A stretch of DNA of 8,866 nucleotides from Roseitalea sp964606055 (GTDB taxonomy: Bacteria; Pseudomonadota; Alphaproteobacteria; Rhizobiales; Rhizobiaceae). A model generated the notes under the pieces. That model worked only from the letters and a program-made list of their open reading frames with translations, had not been told where the DNA came from and did no database searches. Where the stretch lies: assembly GCA_964606055.1 (NCBI GenBank), contig CAZSFA010000117.1, forward strand, positions 1-8,866. Direction: 5' to 3'. Shown here in pieces: positions 1-7,449 of the stretch. Numbering within the stretch: position 1 is the stretch's first letter; the number at the start of each line of letters is the position of its first letter. Both the position numbers and the translations under genes were made by a program.

Positions 1-86
1 GCGTTGCCCGGCGCGGCCGCAAGGCAGGCGACCATCGCCATGGCCAACGCTGCCCATGACCGGCGGACCCATCGCCCACGCAACAA
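1..86 (-). CDS. Possible 5' end of a minus-strand exported protein (partial, runs off left edge)
   Basis: One minus-strand frame stays open to the window edge and encodes a peptide with the shape of a Sec signal sequence. It has a basic start (MLRGRWVRR), then a hydrophobic stretch (SWAALAMAMVACLAAA), then PGNA, where an Ala-x-Ala-like cleavage could occur. The cysteine in MVAC could make it a lipoprotein, but the lipobox fit is poor. The TTG at 86 is preferred because a purine-rich GGGGGAA lies 4-6 bases before it. An in-frame ATG at 134 would give a longer N-terminus but has no visible ribosome site. About 28 codons are visible, so the protein cannot be identified. If real, the gene is divergent from the thioredoxin-like gene and 135-294 is their shared upstream region. 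A chance open frame in GC-rich DNA is the main alternative. Confidence 0.28.
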   Translation of the reverse strand, partial: MLRGRWVRRSWAALAMAMVACLAAAPGN

Positions 87-141
87 GCGTTTCCCCCAAC
101 CGTCTTGTCTTCCCGCCTGGCAAGCCCGGACCATGCGCTGG

Positions 142-198
142 CCGCAGCCCATACCGATGGGCTGCGGTTGGCGACACTGGCCTTATGGCCAGTGCGCC
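142..198. repeat. Two adjacent palindromes (REP/RIME-like in form)
   Basis: The first palindrome is CCGCAGCCCAT (142-152), loop ACCG, ATGGGCTGCGG (157-167), a perfect 11-bp stem. Two bases later comes the second: GGCG (170-173), an unpaired A, CACTGGCC (175-182), loop TTAT, GGCCAGTG (187-194), CGCC (195-198), a 12-bp stem with one bulge. Neither is followed by a T run on either strand, so they do not look like intrinsic terminators. Two palindromes side by side in intergenic DNA recall the layout of repetitive elements such as enterobacterial BIMEs and rhizobial RIMEs. That likeness is in layout only; no sequence match is claimed. They could also be structured leader RNA of a flanking gene. 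Confidence 0.6.
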
Positions 199-254
199 GG
201 CGGGCCGGGGCACGCCACGGGGCCATGGCGCCACGGGCGCATCTGTGCCATCAA

Positions 255-269
255 GCGCGGCATCCGCGC
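255..269 (+). promoter_or_regulatory. Small hairpin just upstream of the thioredoxin-like gene's ribosome site
   Basis: GCGCGG (255-260) and CCGCGC (264-269) form a perfect 6-bp GC-only stem with a CAT loop. It ends 12 bases before the AAAGGA ribosome site at 282-287. In a transcript it could shape the leader. A stem this short can arise by chance in DNA of this GC content. The same stretch also has a 9-bp direct repeat, CGCCACGGG, at 213-221 and 229-237. No convincing promoter was recognised in 135-294. Confidence 0.25.
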
Positions 270-294
270 GATGATCCGCACAAAGGACCAAGCC

Positions 295-852
295 ATGGCC
301 TCAATGCCGCCGATCTGCGATTTTGGCTGGACGCCAAGCGATGCGACCCTGCCCGGCGTCGATGGCAAGAGCCATTCGATCCTCGGTCGTGCCGGTCCGA
401 ACGGTCTGGTCGTCGTCTTCATGTGCAACCATTGCCCCTATGTGAAGGCTGTGATCGACCGGATGGCGCAGGATGCGCGGCATCTGGCGGGCATCGGCGT
501 CGGGTTCGTTGCGATCTGCTCGAACGACGCAACGAGCCACCCGGCTGATTCGTTCGAGAACATGGCGCTGTTCGCCAAGGCGCATGACCTGCCCTTCCCC
601 TACCTGCATGATGAGGACCAGAGCGTCGCACGCGCCTGGGACGCGGTGTGCACGCCCGACTTCTTCGGCTTCAACAGCCAGATGGCGTTGCAGTATCGCG
701 GCCGGCTCGATGCCGCCCATGGCGCCGCCGATGCCGCCGGCGCCCGGCGCGATCTGGTCGAGGCGATGACGCAGATCGCCGAAACCGGGCACGGGCCGCG
801 CGACCAGATCGCGTCGATGGGCTGCTCGATCAAATGGAAGCACGCCGCATGA
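295..852 (+). CDS. Thioredoxin-fold family protein (AhpC/TSA or TlpA-like)
   Basis: This 185-residue protein resembles the bacterial thioredoxin family proteins of the AhpC/TSA-redoxin group. Such proteins are presumed thiol-disulfide or peroxide-linked oxidoreductases, mostly without a defined substrate. Visible marks are the beta-strand and redox motif LVVVFMCNHCPYVKA (38-52) with a CxxC at Cys44-Cys47, the conserved block CTPDFFGF (119-126), and a C-terminal SMGCSIKW (174-181) with a further cysteine (Cys177). There is no signal peptide or membrane span, so it is probably cytoplasmic. The ATG at 295 is chosen because AAAGGA (282-287) sits seven bases before it and family similarity begins soon after. 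An in-frame ATG at 271 is possible, and the same frame stays open to the window edge, but the upstream translation is low-complexity Arg/Pro/Gly and overlaps palindromes. A DUF808 gene follows 37 bases later on the same strand, so the two are probably co-transcribed. Confidence 0.88.
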   Translation: MASMPPICDFGWTPSDATLPGVDGKSHSILGRAGPNGLVVVFMCNHCPYVKAVIDRMAQDARHLAGIGVGFVAICSNDATSHPADSFENMALFAKAHDLPFPYLHDEDQSVARAWDAVCTPDFFGFNSQMALQYRGRLDAAHGAADAAGARRDLVEAMTQIAETGHGPRDQIASMGCSIKWKHAA

Positions 853-889
853 TGATGCCGGTCGGCGCGCAGGCCGGAGACCGCGCGGC

Positions 890-1867
890 GTGAGCGGCCT
901 TCTCGCCCTGCTCGACGATGTGGCGGCGATCGCCAAGGTGGCGGCTGCCTCGGTCGATGACGTGTTCGCGCAGGCGGTCAAGGCGTCCACCAAGGCCGCC
1001 GGCGCGATCATCGACGACGCGGCCGTTACGCCCAAATATGTGCACGGTTTCTCGGCAGACCGGGAACTGCCGATCGTGTGGAAGATCGCGCGCGGCTCGA
1101 TGTTCAACAAGCTGATCGTGCTGTTGCCGGTGGCGCTGCTGCTGTCGGCGTTCGCGCCATGGGCCATCGCGCCGCTCCTGATGCTCGGCGGCACCTATCT
1201 TTGCTATGAGGGTGCCGAGAAGGTCTGGCACGCGCTCGATCCGGCCGATCATCACGAGGAAGACCTCTACAAGGCCAAGCTCGACGACGCCCACCTGGAA
1301 GAAAAGAAGGTGCAGGGCGCGGTCAAGACCGACTTCATCCTGGCGGCCGAGATCATGACGATCGTCCTGTCGGCGATGCCGGCGGGCATGGGCCTTGCCA
1401 TGCAGGCGGGCGCACTCGCCGTCGCGGCGGTGCTGATCACCGGCGCTGTCTATGGCGCGGTTGCGCTGATCGTCAAAGCCGATGATGTCGGCCTGCACAT
1501 GGTCGCAAACGGAAAAAGCGCCATGACCCGCAAGCTGGGCATGTGGATCGTGCGCAACATGCCGGTGCTGCTGCGCATCCTGGTGATCGTCGGCACTGCG
1601 GCGATGCTGTGGGTGGGCGGCTCGATCATCGTGCACGGTGCCCATGAACTGGGCCTGAAGGCCCCCTATGAGACGATCCACCACCTTGCCGACGCAGTGG
1701 CCGGCCTGATGCCGGAGACCGTCGCCCGGTTCGTCGCCTGGTTCGTGACCGCCGTGATCGACGGGGTTTTCGGTCTCGTCTTCGGCCTTGTGGTCGTCGC
1801 CGTGGCGCGCATGGCGTCATCGCTGTTCGGGCGCTCGCCGCAGGCCGATTCGGTCGACAGGCACTGA
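890..1867 (+). CDS. DUF808 / YedI family inner-membrane protein
   Basis: The 325-residue product matches the DUF808 family, which includes E. coli YedI. These are inner-membrane proteins of unknown molecular function and about this length. The family opening is visible: an N-terminal SGLLALLDDVAAIAK, a helical AxxVDD segment, then DDAAVTPKYVHGFSADRELP (42-61) and IARGSMFNKL (66-75). Likely membrane segments are about residues 74-106 (two spans), 148-167, 172-196, 226-247 and 281-307. Between the second and third spans is a charged cytoplasmic-type loop, HHEEDLYKAKLDDAHLEEKK (121-140). The start is GTG at 890, supported by GGAGA at 876-880 with nine bases of spacing; the next Met is far inside the conserved region. 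It lies 37 bases after the thioredoxin-like gene and converges with the csp gene. It ends 35 bases before a terminator that could also stop this transcript. The family assignment is firm; the function is not known. Confidence 0.9.
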   Translation: MSGLLALLDDVAAIAKVAAASVDDVFAQAVKASTKAAGAIIDDAAVTPKYVHGFSADRELPIVWKIARGSMFNKLIVLLPVALLLSAFAPWAIAPLLMLGGTYLCYEGAEKVWHALDPADHHEEDLYKAKLDDAHLEEKKVQGAVKTDFILAAEIMTIVLSAMPAGMGLAMQAGALAVAAVLITGAVYGAVALIVKADDVGLHMVANGKSAMTRKLGMWIVRNMPVLLRILVIVGTAAMLWVGGSIIVHGAHELGLKAPYETIHHLADAVAGLMPETVARFVAWFVTAVIDGVFGLVFGLVVVAVARMASSLFGRSPQADSVDRH

Positions 1868-1902
1868 CGCCGGCCACACCTGCCGGCGACGGCGTGCGCG
1901 AC

Positions 1903-1928
1903 AAAAAAACGGGCCCGAAGGCCCGTTT
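1903..1928 (-). terminator. Intrinsic terminator of the csp gene
   Basis: On the minus strand the sequence forms AAACGGGCC, loop TTCG, GGCCCGTTT, a perfect 9-bp stem with a stable UUCG tetraloop. It runs straight into seven T's (plus-strand A run at 1903-1909). This is a textbook Rho-independent terminator for the csp gene, 38 bases past its stop codon. Read from the plus strand, the same stem is followed only by TTTCACAT. It may therefore stop transcripts from the convergent DUF808 gene less efficiently. Confidence 0.93.
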
Positions 1929-1935
1929 CACATAA

Positions 1936-1970
1936 TCGGGTCACCCCGACGCTGACACGATGTGTGTCAG
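1936..1970 (-). other. Two stem-loops in the csp 3' region
   Basis: A perfect 7-bp stem, CTGACAC (1952-1958) and GTGTCAG (1964-1970) with a 5-base loop, overlaps the csp stop codon at 1967-1969. Next to it is a 5-bp stem, TCGGG (1936-1940) and CCCGA (1945-1949) with a 4-base loop. With the terminator at 1903-1928 they make three stem-loops in a row at the end of the csp transcript. They might slow 3' exonuclease decay. The pairing is visible in the sequence; the role is inference. Confidence 0.45.
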
Positions 1971-2176
1971 GCCGCCGAAAGGTTGTCGGCCGAGCTCTTG
2001 CCCGAACGCTGGTCCTGAACGACCTCGTAGTTGACCTTCTGGCCCTCATCGAGACCGGTCAGGCCGGCGCGCTGAACGGCCGAGATGTGCACGAACACAT
2101 CGCTGCCGCCCGCATCGGGTTCAATGAAGCCATAACCCTTGGTTGTGTTGAACCACTTTACTGTACCTGTTGCCAT
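1967..2176 (-). CDS. cspA: CspA-family cold-shock protein
   Basis: This 69-residue single cold-shock domain protein is of the size usual in Alphaproteobacteria. Such proteins bind single-stranded RNA or DNA and act as RNA chaperones. The signature opening MATGTVKWFN is present, with RNP1 KGYGFI at 13-18 and RNP2 VFVHI at 27-31. The surface aromatics Trp8, Phe9, Tyr15, Phe17, Phe28 and His30 are intact. The C-terminus LSAA follows a Ser/Asp-rich linker. ATG at 2176 is set by the family start and by AAAGGAAA at 2183-2190. It has its own candidate promoter and a leader of roughly 137 nt, plus a strong terminator, so it is probably monocistronic although pyrG lies upstream on the same strand. Whether this paralogue is cold-induced, growth-phase regulated or constitutive cannot be told from the sequence. 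The symbol is used in the generic sense. Confidence 0.96.
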   Translation of the reverse strand: MATGTVKWFNTTKGYGFIEPDAGGSDVFVHISAVQRAGLTGLDEGQKVNYEVVQDQRSGKSSADNLSAA

Positions 2177-2208
2177 GTCGCGTTTCCTTTTGCTGCCCCA
2201 TGATGCTC

Positions 2209-2226
2209 GCGGCCATACGGGGCCGC
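2209..2226 (-). promoter_or_regulatory. Stem-loop in the csp leader
   Basis: GCGGCC (2209-2214) and GGCCGC (2221-2226) form a 6-bp GC-only stem with a 6-base loop. It ends about 19 bases before the AAAGGAAA ribosome site of the csp gene. The rest of the leader (about 2227-2314) is AT-richer than its surroundings. Leaders of cspA-type genes often fold differently with temperature, and this could be part of such a fold. The pairing is seen; a regulatory role is inferred. The 204-base gap 2177-2380 contains nothing else I can support apart from the candidate promoter. Confidence 0.35.
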
Positions 2227-2320
2227 ATTCCGATCGAAACGTGTTTTGGAAATGAAAACGTCAGCGGGCGCTCAATAGGCGAGGCCAAGGTCGTCGGCCC
2301 AAACAATGTCGATAAACGCC

Positions 2321-2349
2321 ATATGCTCGCAAACTGCCGCCATGGCAAG
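2321..2349 (-). promoter_or_regulatory. Candidate promoter of the csp gene
   Basis: On the minus strand CTTGCC (2344-2349) is followed after exactly 17 bases by GCATAT (2321-2326). Against the alphaproteobacterial housekeeping pattern CTTGAC-N17-CTATAT these match 5 of 6 and 4 of 6. Transcription would begin near 2314, giving a leader of about 137 nt before the csp ATG, similar in length to the long leaders of cspA genes. The promoter starts 31 bases past the pyrG stop codon, with no terminator seen between them, so pyrG read-through is also possible. Confidence 0.5.
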
Positions 2350-2380
2350 GCATTGTGCACCAGACGAGCGCCAAACAACA

Positions 2381-4009
<1,629 letters not shown>

Positions 4010-4035
4010 GGGACCTCACGCTTAGACGCGCCGGG

Positions 4036-4060
4036 CTGATTCCGCAAAGGGAAAAATCAG
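4036..4060. other. Inverted repeat between secG and pyrG
   Basis: In the 99-base gap, CTGATTCC (4036-4043) can pair with GG (4050-4051) and AATCAG (4055-4060), giving an 8-bp stem with three bulged A's. A second weaker repeat, GCAGG (4086-4090) and CCTGC (4103-4107), lies just past the secG stop codon. Neither has a T run suited to termination on the minus strand. They could be a weak processing or attenuation site, or chance. No promoter for pyrG was recognised here, so it may depend on transcription through secG. Confidence 0.25.
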
Positions 4061-4108
4061 ATGTGGATGAACGGGGTCGCCACCGGCAGGCGCGGGCGGG
4101 CCCCTGCG

Positions 4109-4507
4109 CTAGTTGTTGGGAACGCCGCCATCGCCGGTCGTCGGACCATCGGGCGCCGAGGGCACATCGCCCGAGCCACTGCCGCCGAGCTGGTCGAGCA
4201 CGCCGCCGCCACCGGGCACCGGTTCGCCGGTCTCCGAATTGATGGTCTCGCCGATCGCCGGCAGGCGATCGAGAACGTCGGTCGGGTCGTTGCCGTAGCG
4301 GCCAAGAAGACCAAGGCCGACCGAAGTCGCAAAGAACGCCGCGCCCAGAATCGCCGTGGCGCGCGTCAGCGGGTTCGCCGCCTGCCGGGCGCTCATCGCA
4401 TTGCCACCGCCAATGCCAAGCCCACCCCCTTCCGAGCGCTGCAACAGCACCACGCCGACGAGCGCGATGACGAGCATCAGATGGATGACGATGAGAATGG
4501 TTTCCAT
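4109..4507 (-). CDS. secG: Preprotein translocase subunit SecG
   Basis: SecG is the small inner-membrane subunit of the SecYEG channel, which exports unfolded proteins together with SecA. The 132-residue product starts METILIVIHLMLVIALVGVV. It has two hydrophobic spans at about 3-22 and 50-68, joined by the family loop LLQRSEGGGLGIGGG (20-34). The C-terminal tail (about 87-132) is Gly/Pro/Asp-rich and probably disordered, as is common in alphaproteobacterial SecG. ATG at 4507 is chosen because the first span follows immediately. The frame stays open to 4561, but the extra residues are an Arg-rich stretch before the first span. Only a weak GAAG lies before the start. It sits between tpiA (148-base gap) and pyrG (99-base gap) on one strand. 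A possible promoter in the tpiA gap, TTGGCA (4606-4611) and TGTAAG (4585-4590), has a short 15-base spacer and is doubtful. Confidence 0.95.
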   Translation of the reverse strand: METILIVIHLMLVIALVGVVLLQRSEGGGLGIGGGNAMSARQAANPLTRATAILGAAFFATSVGLGLLGRYGNDPTDVLDRLPAIGETINSETGEPVPGGGGVLDQLGGSGSGDVPSAPDGPTTGDGGVPNN

Positions 4508-4655
4508 TTTGACTTCGCTTTCGGCGCGAGCTCTGCGGCGCTGCGCTCGCCTTGTCTTCATGTCGATGTCGGGCGTCGCGCGTGCTTACATGCAAGCCAA
4601 CCGCGTGCCAAGCGTGCCGTTGCGCGCAATCCTGCCCGGCGCCCGGTTCGGTCGC

Positions 4656-5423
4656 CTAGCCGGCAGGACTGGCCGCGCAAATGGCAAGGAAGTCGTCCGA
4701 TTTCAAGCTTGCACCGCCCACAAGCGCGCCATTGACGTCCGCGATGGCCAAAATGTCGGCCGCGTTGGCCGGTTTGACCGAACCACCATAGAGAATGCGC
4801 ACCGCGTTGCCGGCAACGCCCATGCGCTGCGACAGCTGCCCGCGAATGTGATCGTGCATCGCCTCGATGTCTTGCAGCGACGGCGTCAGCCCGGTGCCGA
4901 TCGCCCAGACCGGCTCGTAGGCGACCACCAGCCGCTCGGCATCGGCGTCGGCCGGCAGAGAGCCGGCGAGCTGGGTGTCGACCACTTCAAAGGCATGGCC
5001 CGCCTCGCGCTCGGCACGGGTTTCGCCGACGCACACGATCGCCGTCAGGCCGGCGCCGAGAACCGCGCCCGCCTTGCCCACAACGTCGGCGTCGGTCTCG
5101 CCATGGTCCGTGCGGCGCTCCGAATGGCCGACGATGATGTGGCTGGCGCCCGCATCGGCCAACATGGCGGCCGAGATGTCGCCGGTGTGCGCGCCCGACA
5201 CATTGGCGTGGCAATCCTGCGCGCCGATCGCCACGGGCGAACCGGCAACGATGTGCAGGGCACGGCCGATCAGCGTCACCGGCGGGCAGATCACCGCGTC
5301 ATAGGGCGCATCGCCCCGCGTGCCGGCAACGCCATCGGCCATGCGCTTGAGTTCGGGCAGGTCGGCGCCGGTTCCGTTCATCTTCCAGTTGCCCGCAATC
5401 AGCGGGCGCAATGTGTCGGGCAT
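4656..5423 (-). CDS. tpiA: Triosephosphate isomerase
   Basis: This cytoplasmic enzyme interconverts dihydroxyacetone phosphate and glyceraldehyde 3-phosphate in glycolysis and gluconeogenesis. The 255-residue product is a complete TIM barrel. It has the substrate-binding AGNWKMNG (10-17, Asn12 and Lys14), the electrophilic His100 in IVGHSERR, the catalytic base Glu170 in AYEPVWAIGTG with the mobile loop at about 173-179, and the phosphate-binding LYGGSVKP (211-218). A perfect AGGAGG at 5429-5434, five bases before the ATG at 5423, fixes the start and predicts strong translation. It heads the minus-strand run tpiA-secG-pyrG and is divergent from the PpiD-like gene across 132 bases. An imperfect inverted repeat around the stop codon (4631-4639 with 4660-4667) has no T run and is not called a terminator. 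Confidence 0.98.
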   Translation of the reverse strand: MPDTLRPLIAGNWKMNGTGADLPELKRMADGVAGTRGDAPYDAVICPPVTLIGRALHIVAGSPVAIGAQDCHANVSGAHTGDISAAMLADAGASHIIVGHSERRTDHGETDADVVGKAGAVLGAGLTAIVCVGETRAEREAGHAFEVVDTQLAGSLPADADAERLVVAYEPVWAIGTGLTPSLQDIEAMHDHIRGQLSQRMGVAGNAVRILYGGSVKPANAADILAIADVNGALVGGASLKSDDFLAICAASPAG

Positions 5424-5555
5424 CTGCGCCTCCTTGTGGTCGCGCGTCTGCTACCGGCTTTCGCTGCCGCGGGGAAGCCCCGATCTGACCGGCTCAACTT
5501 GCATCCGCCACAAACGGTTCATAAGAAGGCGGAACTTCAACGCTCGGTAGGTCGC
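5424..5555. promoter_or_regulatory. Divergent tpiA / ppiD upstream region
   Basis: These 132 bases must hold the start signals for both tpiA (leftward) and the PpiD-like gene (rightward). For the rightward gene the best candidate is TTGCAT (5499-5504) with CATAAG (5520-5525), but the 15-base spacer is short and the match is only moderate. No leftward promoter stands out. Two inverted repeats are visible: CGGGG-AAG-CCCCG (5470-5482) and TCCGCC (5504-5509) with GGCGGA (5528-5533). The second overlaps the candidate rightward promoter, so it could be an operator, but nothing identifies a regulator. Confidence 0.35.
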
Positions 5556-7448
5556 ATGCTTGACTCGCTCCGCAACATGGCCCGCACCTGGGTCGCCAAG
5601 GTCCTCCTTCTTCTGCTGATCCTGTCACTGGCGATCTGGGGCATTTCCGGCCAGATCATCGGCGGCGGCGCGGGCGATGTCGTGCTGCAGGCCGGCCAGA
5701 CGACCGTCAACACCGAGCAGTATCGCCTCGCCTATCAGCGTGTCTTGCAGGACCAGTCGCAGCGCTTCGGCACGCGGCTGACCCGCGAGCAGGCGCAGAT
5801 GCTGGGCCTTGAGGGCGCGGTGCGTGGCCAACTCGTCGGCGGCGCGGTGCTCGACGAGCAGGCGCGTGTGATGGGACTGGGCCTCAGCGAAGACCGGCTG
5901 GCGCGCGCCATTGCCGAGGACTTCGGCGGCCAGGCATCGGGCGACCAGATCCGGCTGATCCTGCGCGACATCGGCATGCGGCCAGAGGACTATGTGCGCG
6001 AACGCGAAAGCGCGGCCGTGCGCCAGCAACTGGTCGAAGCGTTCGCCGACGGGATCGAGGCGCCCGATGCGTTTCTGGCCGCGCTGCATCGCCACCAGGG
6101 TCAGACCCGCGATGTCAGCTTCGTCGCAATCAATGAATCGAACCTGCCGCCGGTCGGCCTGCCTGGCGATGCCGAGCTTGACAGCTACTTCGAGGACAAC
6201 CTGGCCGCCTATCGCGCGCCTGAATACCGCACCATCCAGTATGTGCTCTTGACGCCCGAGACGATCGCCGATCCGTCCACGGTCGATGACGCGACGGTCG
6301 AGGCCGAATACGACAACAACCGTGCCCGCTACGCCGAGCCCGAAACGCGCACCATCCAGCAGATCGTCTTTCAGGACCGCGAGGCGGCCGATGCGGCGCG
6401 CGCGCGGATCGCGGACGGCGAACCGTTCGAGACGATTGCGGCCGAACTCGATCGCAGCCTTGCCGACATCACGCTGGGCACGTTCACACGCGCCGATGTT
6501 CCGAGCGCTGCGATTGCCGAGGCCGCCTTCGCGGTGGCCAACGCCGGCGAGGTGTCGGACGTGTTCGACGGCGACTTCGGCCCGGCAATCGTGCGCGTGA
6601 CCCAGATCGTGCCCGAGCAGGTCCGGCCTCTCGCCGAGGTGCTCGAAACGATCCGGCTGGAACTGGCGATGCTCGAAGCGCGCGACACGCTGCTCGACAT
6701 CCATGACGGCTATGAGGACGCCCGCGCGGGCGGTGCATCGATGATCGAGGCCGCGCGGACACAGCGGCTCAATGTCGAGACCGCGCGCCCGGTCGACCGG
6801 CGCGGGTTTGGCACCGATGGCGCGGCGCTCGACGACCTGCCCGAGCGCGCCGCCCTGCTCGATGCGGCGTTCGCCGCCGGTATCGGCGAAGAGTCGCCGC
6901 CGCTCAATGCCGGCCGGGAAGGCTTTGTCTGGTACGAAGTGACCGACATCGAGGCCGATCGCGACCGTACGCTCGATGAAGTGCGGGAACGGGTCGTTGC
7001 CGACTGGCAGGCCGGCCAGGCCGCCGTCGCGCTCGATGAGGCCGCCGAGGCGGCGGCGCAGTCCATTCGCGACGGCGAGACGCCGCAGGCGGTTGCCGAG
7101 GCGAGCGGCTACAGGGCCGGCACCCGTTTCGGCCTGTCGCGCGCAGCGACCGACGGCGATTTCACATCAGCGGCGCTGGGCGCCGTCTTCACGGCCGGGC
7201 CGCGCGAGGTTGCCGTCGCGCAAGGTTCGGACGCCGATTCGCGGCTGGTGTTCCGCATCGATTCGATCACCAATCCGGTCGGCGGCGCCGAGCAGATCGA
7301 TGAGCGGCTGGCCGGAACCGTTGCCTTCAACCTCACCGACGATCTTCTCAACCAGATGGTCGGCCGGCTTCAGCAGGAGTTCCCGGTCGTGCTGTTCCCC
7401 GCCGCACTCGAGCGCGCGCTCGACACCGGCAGCCATTCGGGCATGTAG
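5556..7448 (+). CDS. ppiD: PpiD-like membrane-anchored peptidyl-prolyl isomerase (SurA_N/parvulin family)
   Basis: This 630-residue protein fits the PpiD/SurA N-terminal-domain foldases, which are anchored in the inner membrane and help outer-membrane and secreted proteins fold in the periplasm. It starts MLDSLRNMARTWVAK, then one transmembrane anchor at about 14-36, with the bulk facing the periplasm. A SurA_N-like chaperone domain spans about 40-165 (TREQAQMLGLEGAVRGQLVG at 76-95). A parvulin-like (PPIC) region spans about 263-350, and its degenerate form suggests weak or no isomerase activity. Two segments about 40 residues apart (205-235 and 245-276) share the pattern YxxPExRTIQ, apparently an internal repeat. 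The C-terminal half is Ala/Glu/Asp-rich and poorly conserved. Met at 5556 is chosen because the anchor follows at once and AGG lies at 5549-5551. The upstream frame is open but overlaps tpiA on the other strand. trpD begins one base after the stop. Family confidence is high; the exact symbol is less sure. Confidence 0.88.
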   Translation: MLDSLRNMARTWVAKVLLLLLILSLAIWGISGQIIGGGAGDVVLQAGQTTVNTEQYRLAYQRVLQDQSQRFGTRLTREQAQMLGLEGAVRGQLVGGAVLDEQARVMGLGLSEDRLARAIAEDFGGQASGDQIRLILRDIGMRPEDYVRERESAAVRQQLVEAFADGIEAPDAFLAALHRHQGQTRDVSFVAINESNLPPVGLPGDAELDSYFEDNLAAYRAPEYRTIQYVLLTPETIADPSTVDDATVEAEYDNNRARYAEPETRTIQQIVFQDREAADAARARIADGEPFETIAAELDRSLADITLGTFTRADVPSAAIAEAAFAVANAGEVSDVFDGDFGPAIVRVTQIVPEQVRPLAEVLETIRLELAMLEARDTLLDIHDGYEDARAGGASMIEAARTQRLNVETARPVDRRGFGTDGAALDDLPERAALLDAAFAAGIGEESPPLNAGREGFVWYEVTDIEADRDRTLDEVRERVVADWQAGQAAVALDEAAEAAAQSIRDGETPQAVAEASGYRAGTRFGLSRAATDGDFTSAALGAVFTAGPREVAVAQGSDADSRLVFRIDSITNPVGGAEQIDERLAGTVAFNLTDDLLNQMVGRLQQEFPVVLFPAALERALDTGSHSGM

Positions 7449-7449
7449 G

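Noticed and set aside
142..198. The left-edge palindromes as intrinsic terminators
   Set aside because: Neither stem is followed by a T run on either strand.
4..294. An N-terminal extension of the thioredoxin-like protein back to the window edge
   Set aside because: The residues are low-complexity, rich in Arg, Pro and Gly, and cross two strong palindromes. A good ribosome site precedes the ATG at 295, where family similarity begins.
301..1684. Long minus-strand open frames opposite the thioredoxin-like and DUF808 genes
   Set aside because: They lack recognisable motifs and lie opposite two genes with clear family signatures.
4631..4667. Inverted repeat around the tpiA stop codon as a terminator
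   Set aside because: The stem is imperfect, largely inside the coding end, and has no T run.
4356..5555. A 400-codon in-frame upstream extension of the PpiD-like protein
   Set aside because: It runs antisense to tpiA and the 5' part of secG, and the real protein has a clear membrane-anchor N-terminus at 5556.
6976..7449. An upstream extension of trpD inside ppiD
   Set aside because: It is an Arg/Pro/Ser-rich out-of-frame reading of ppiD. The TrpD family starts at about the ATG at 7450.
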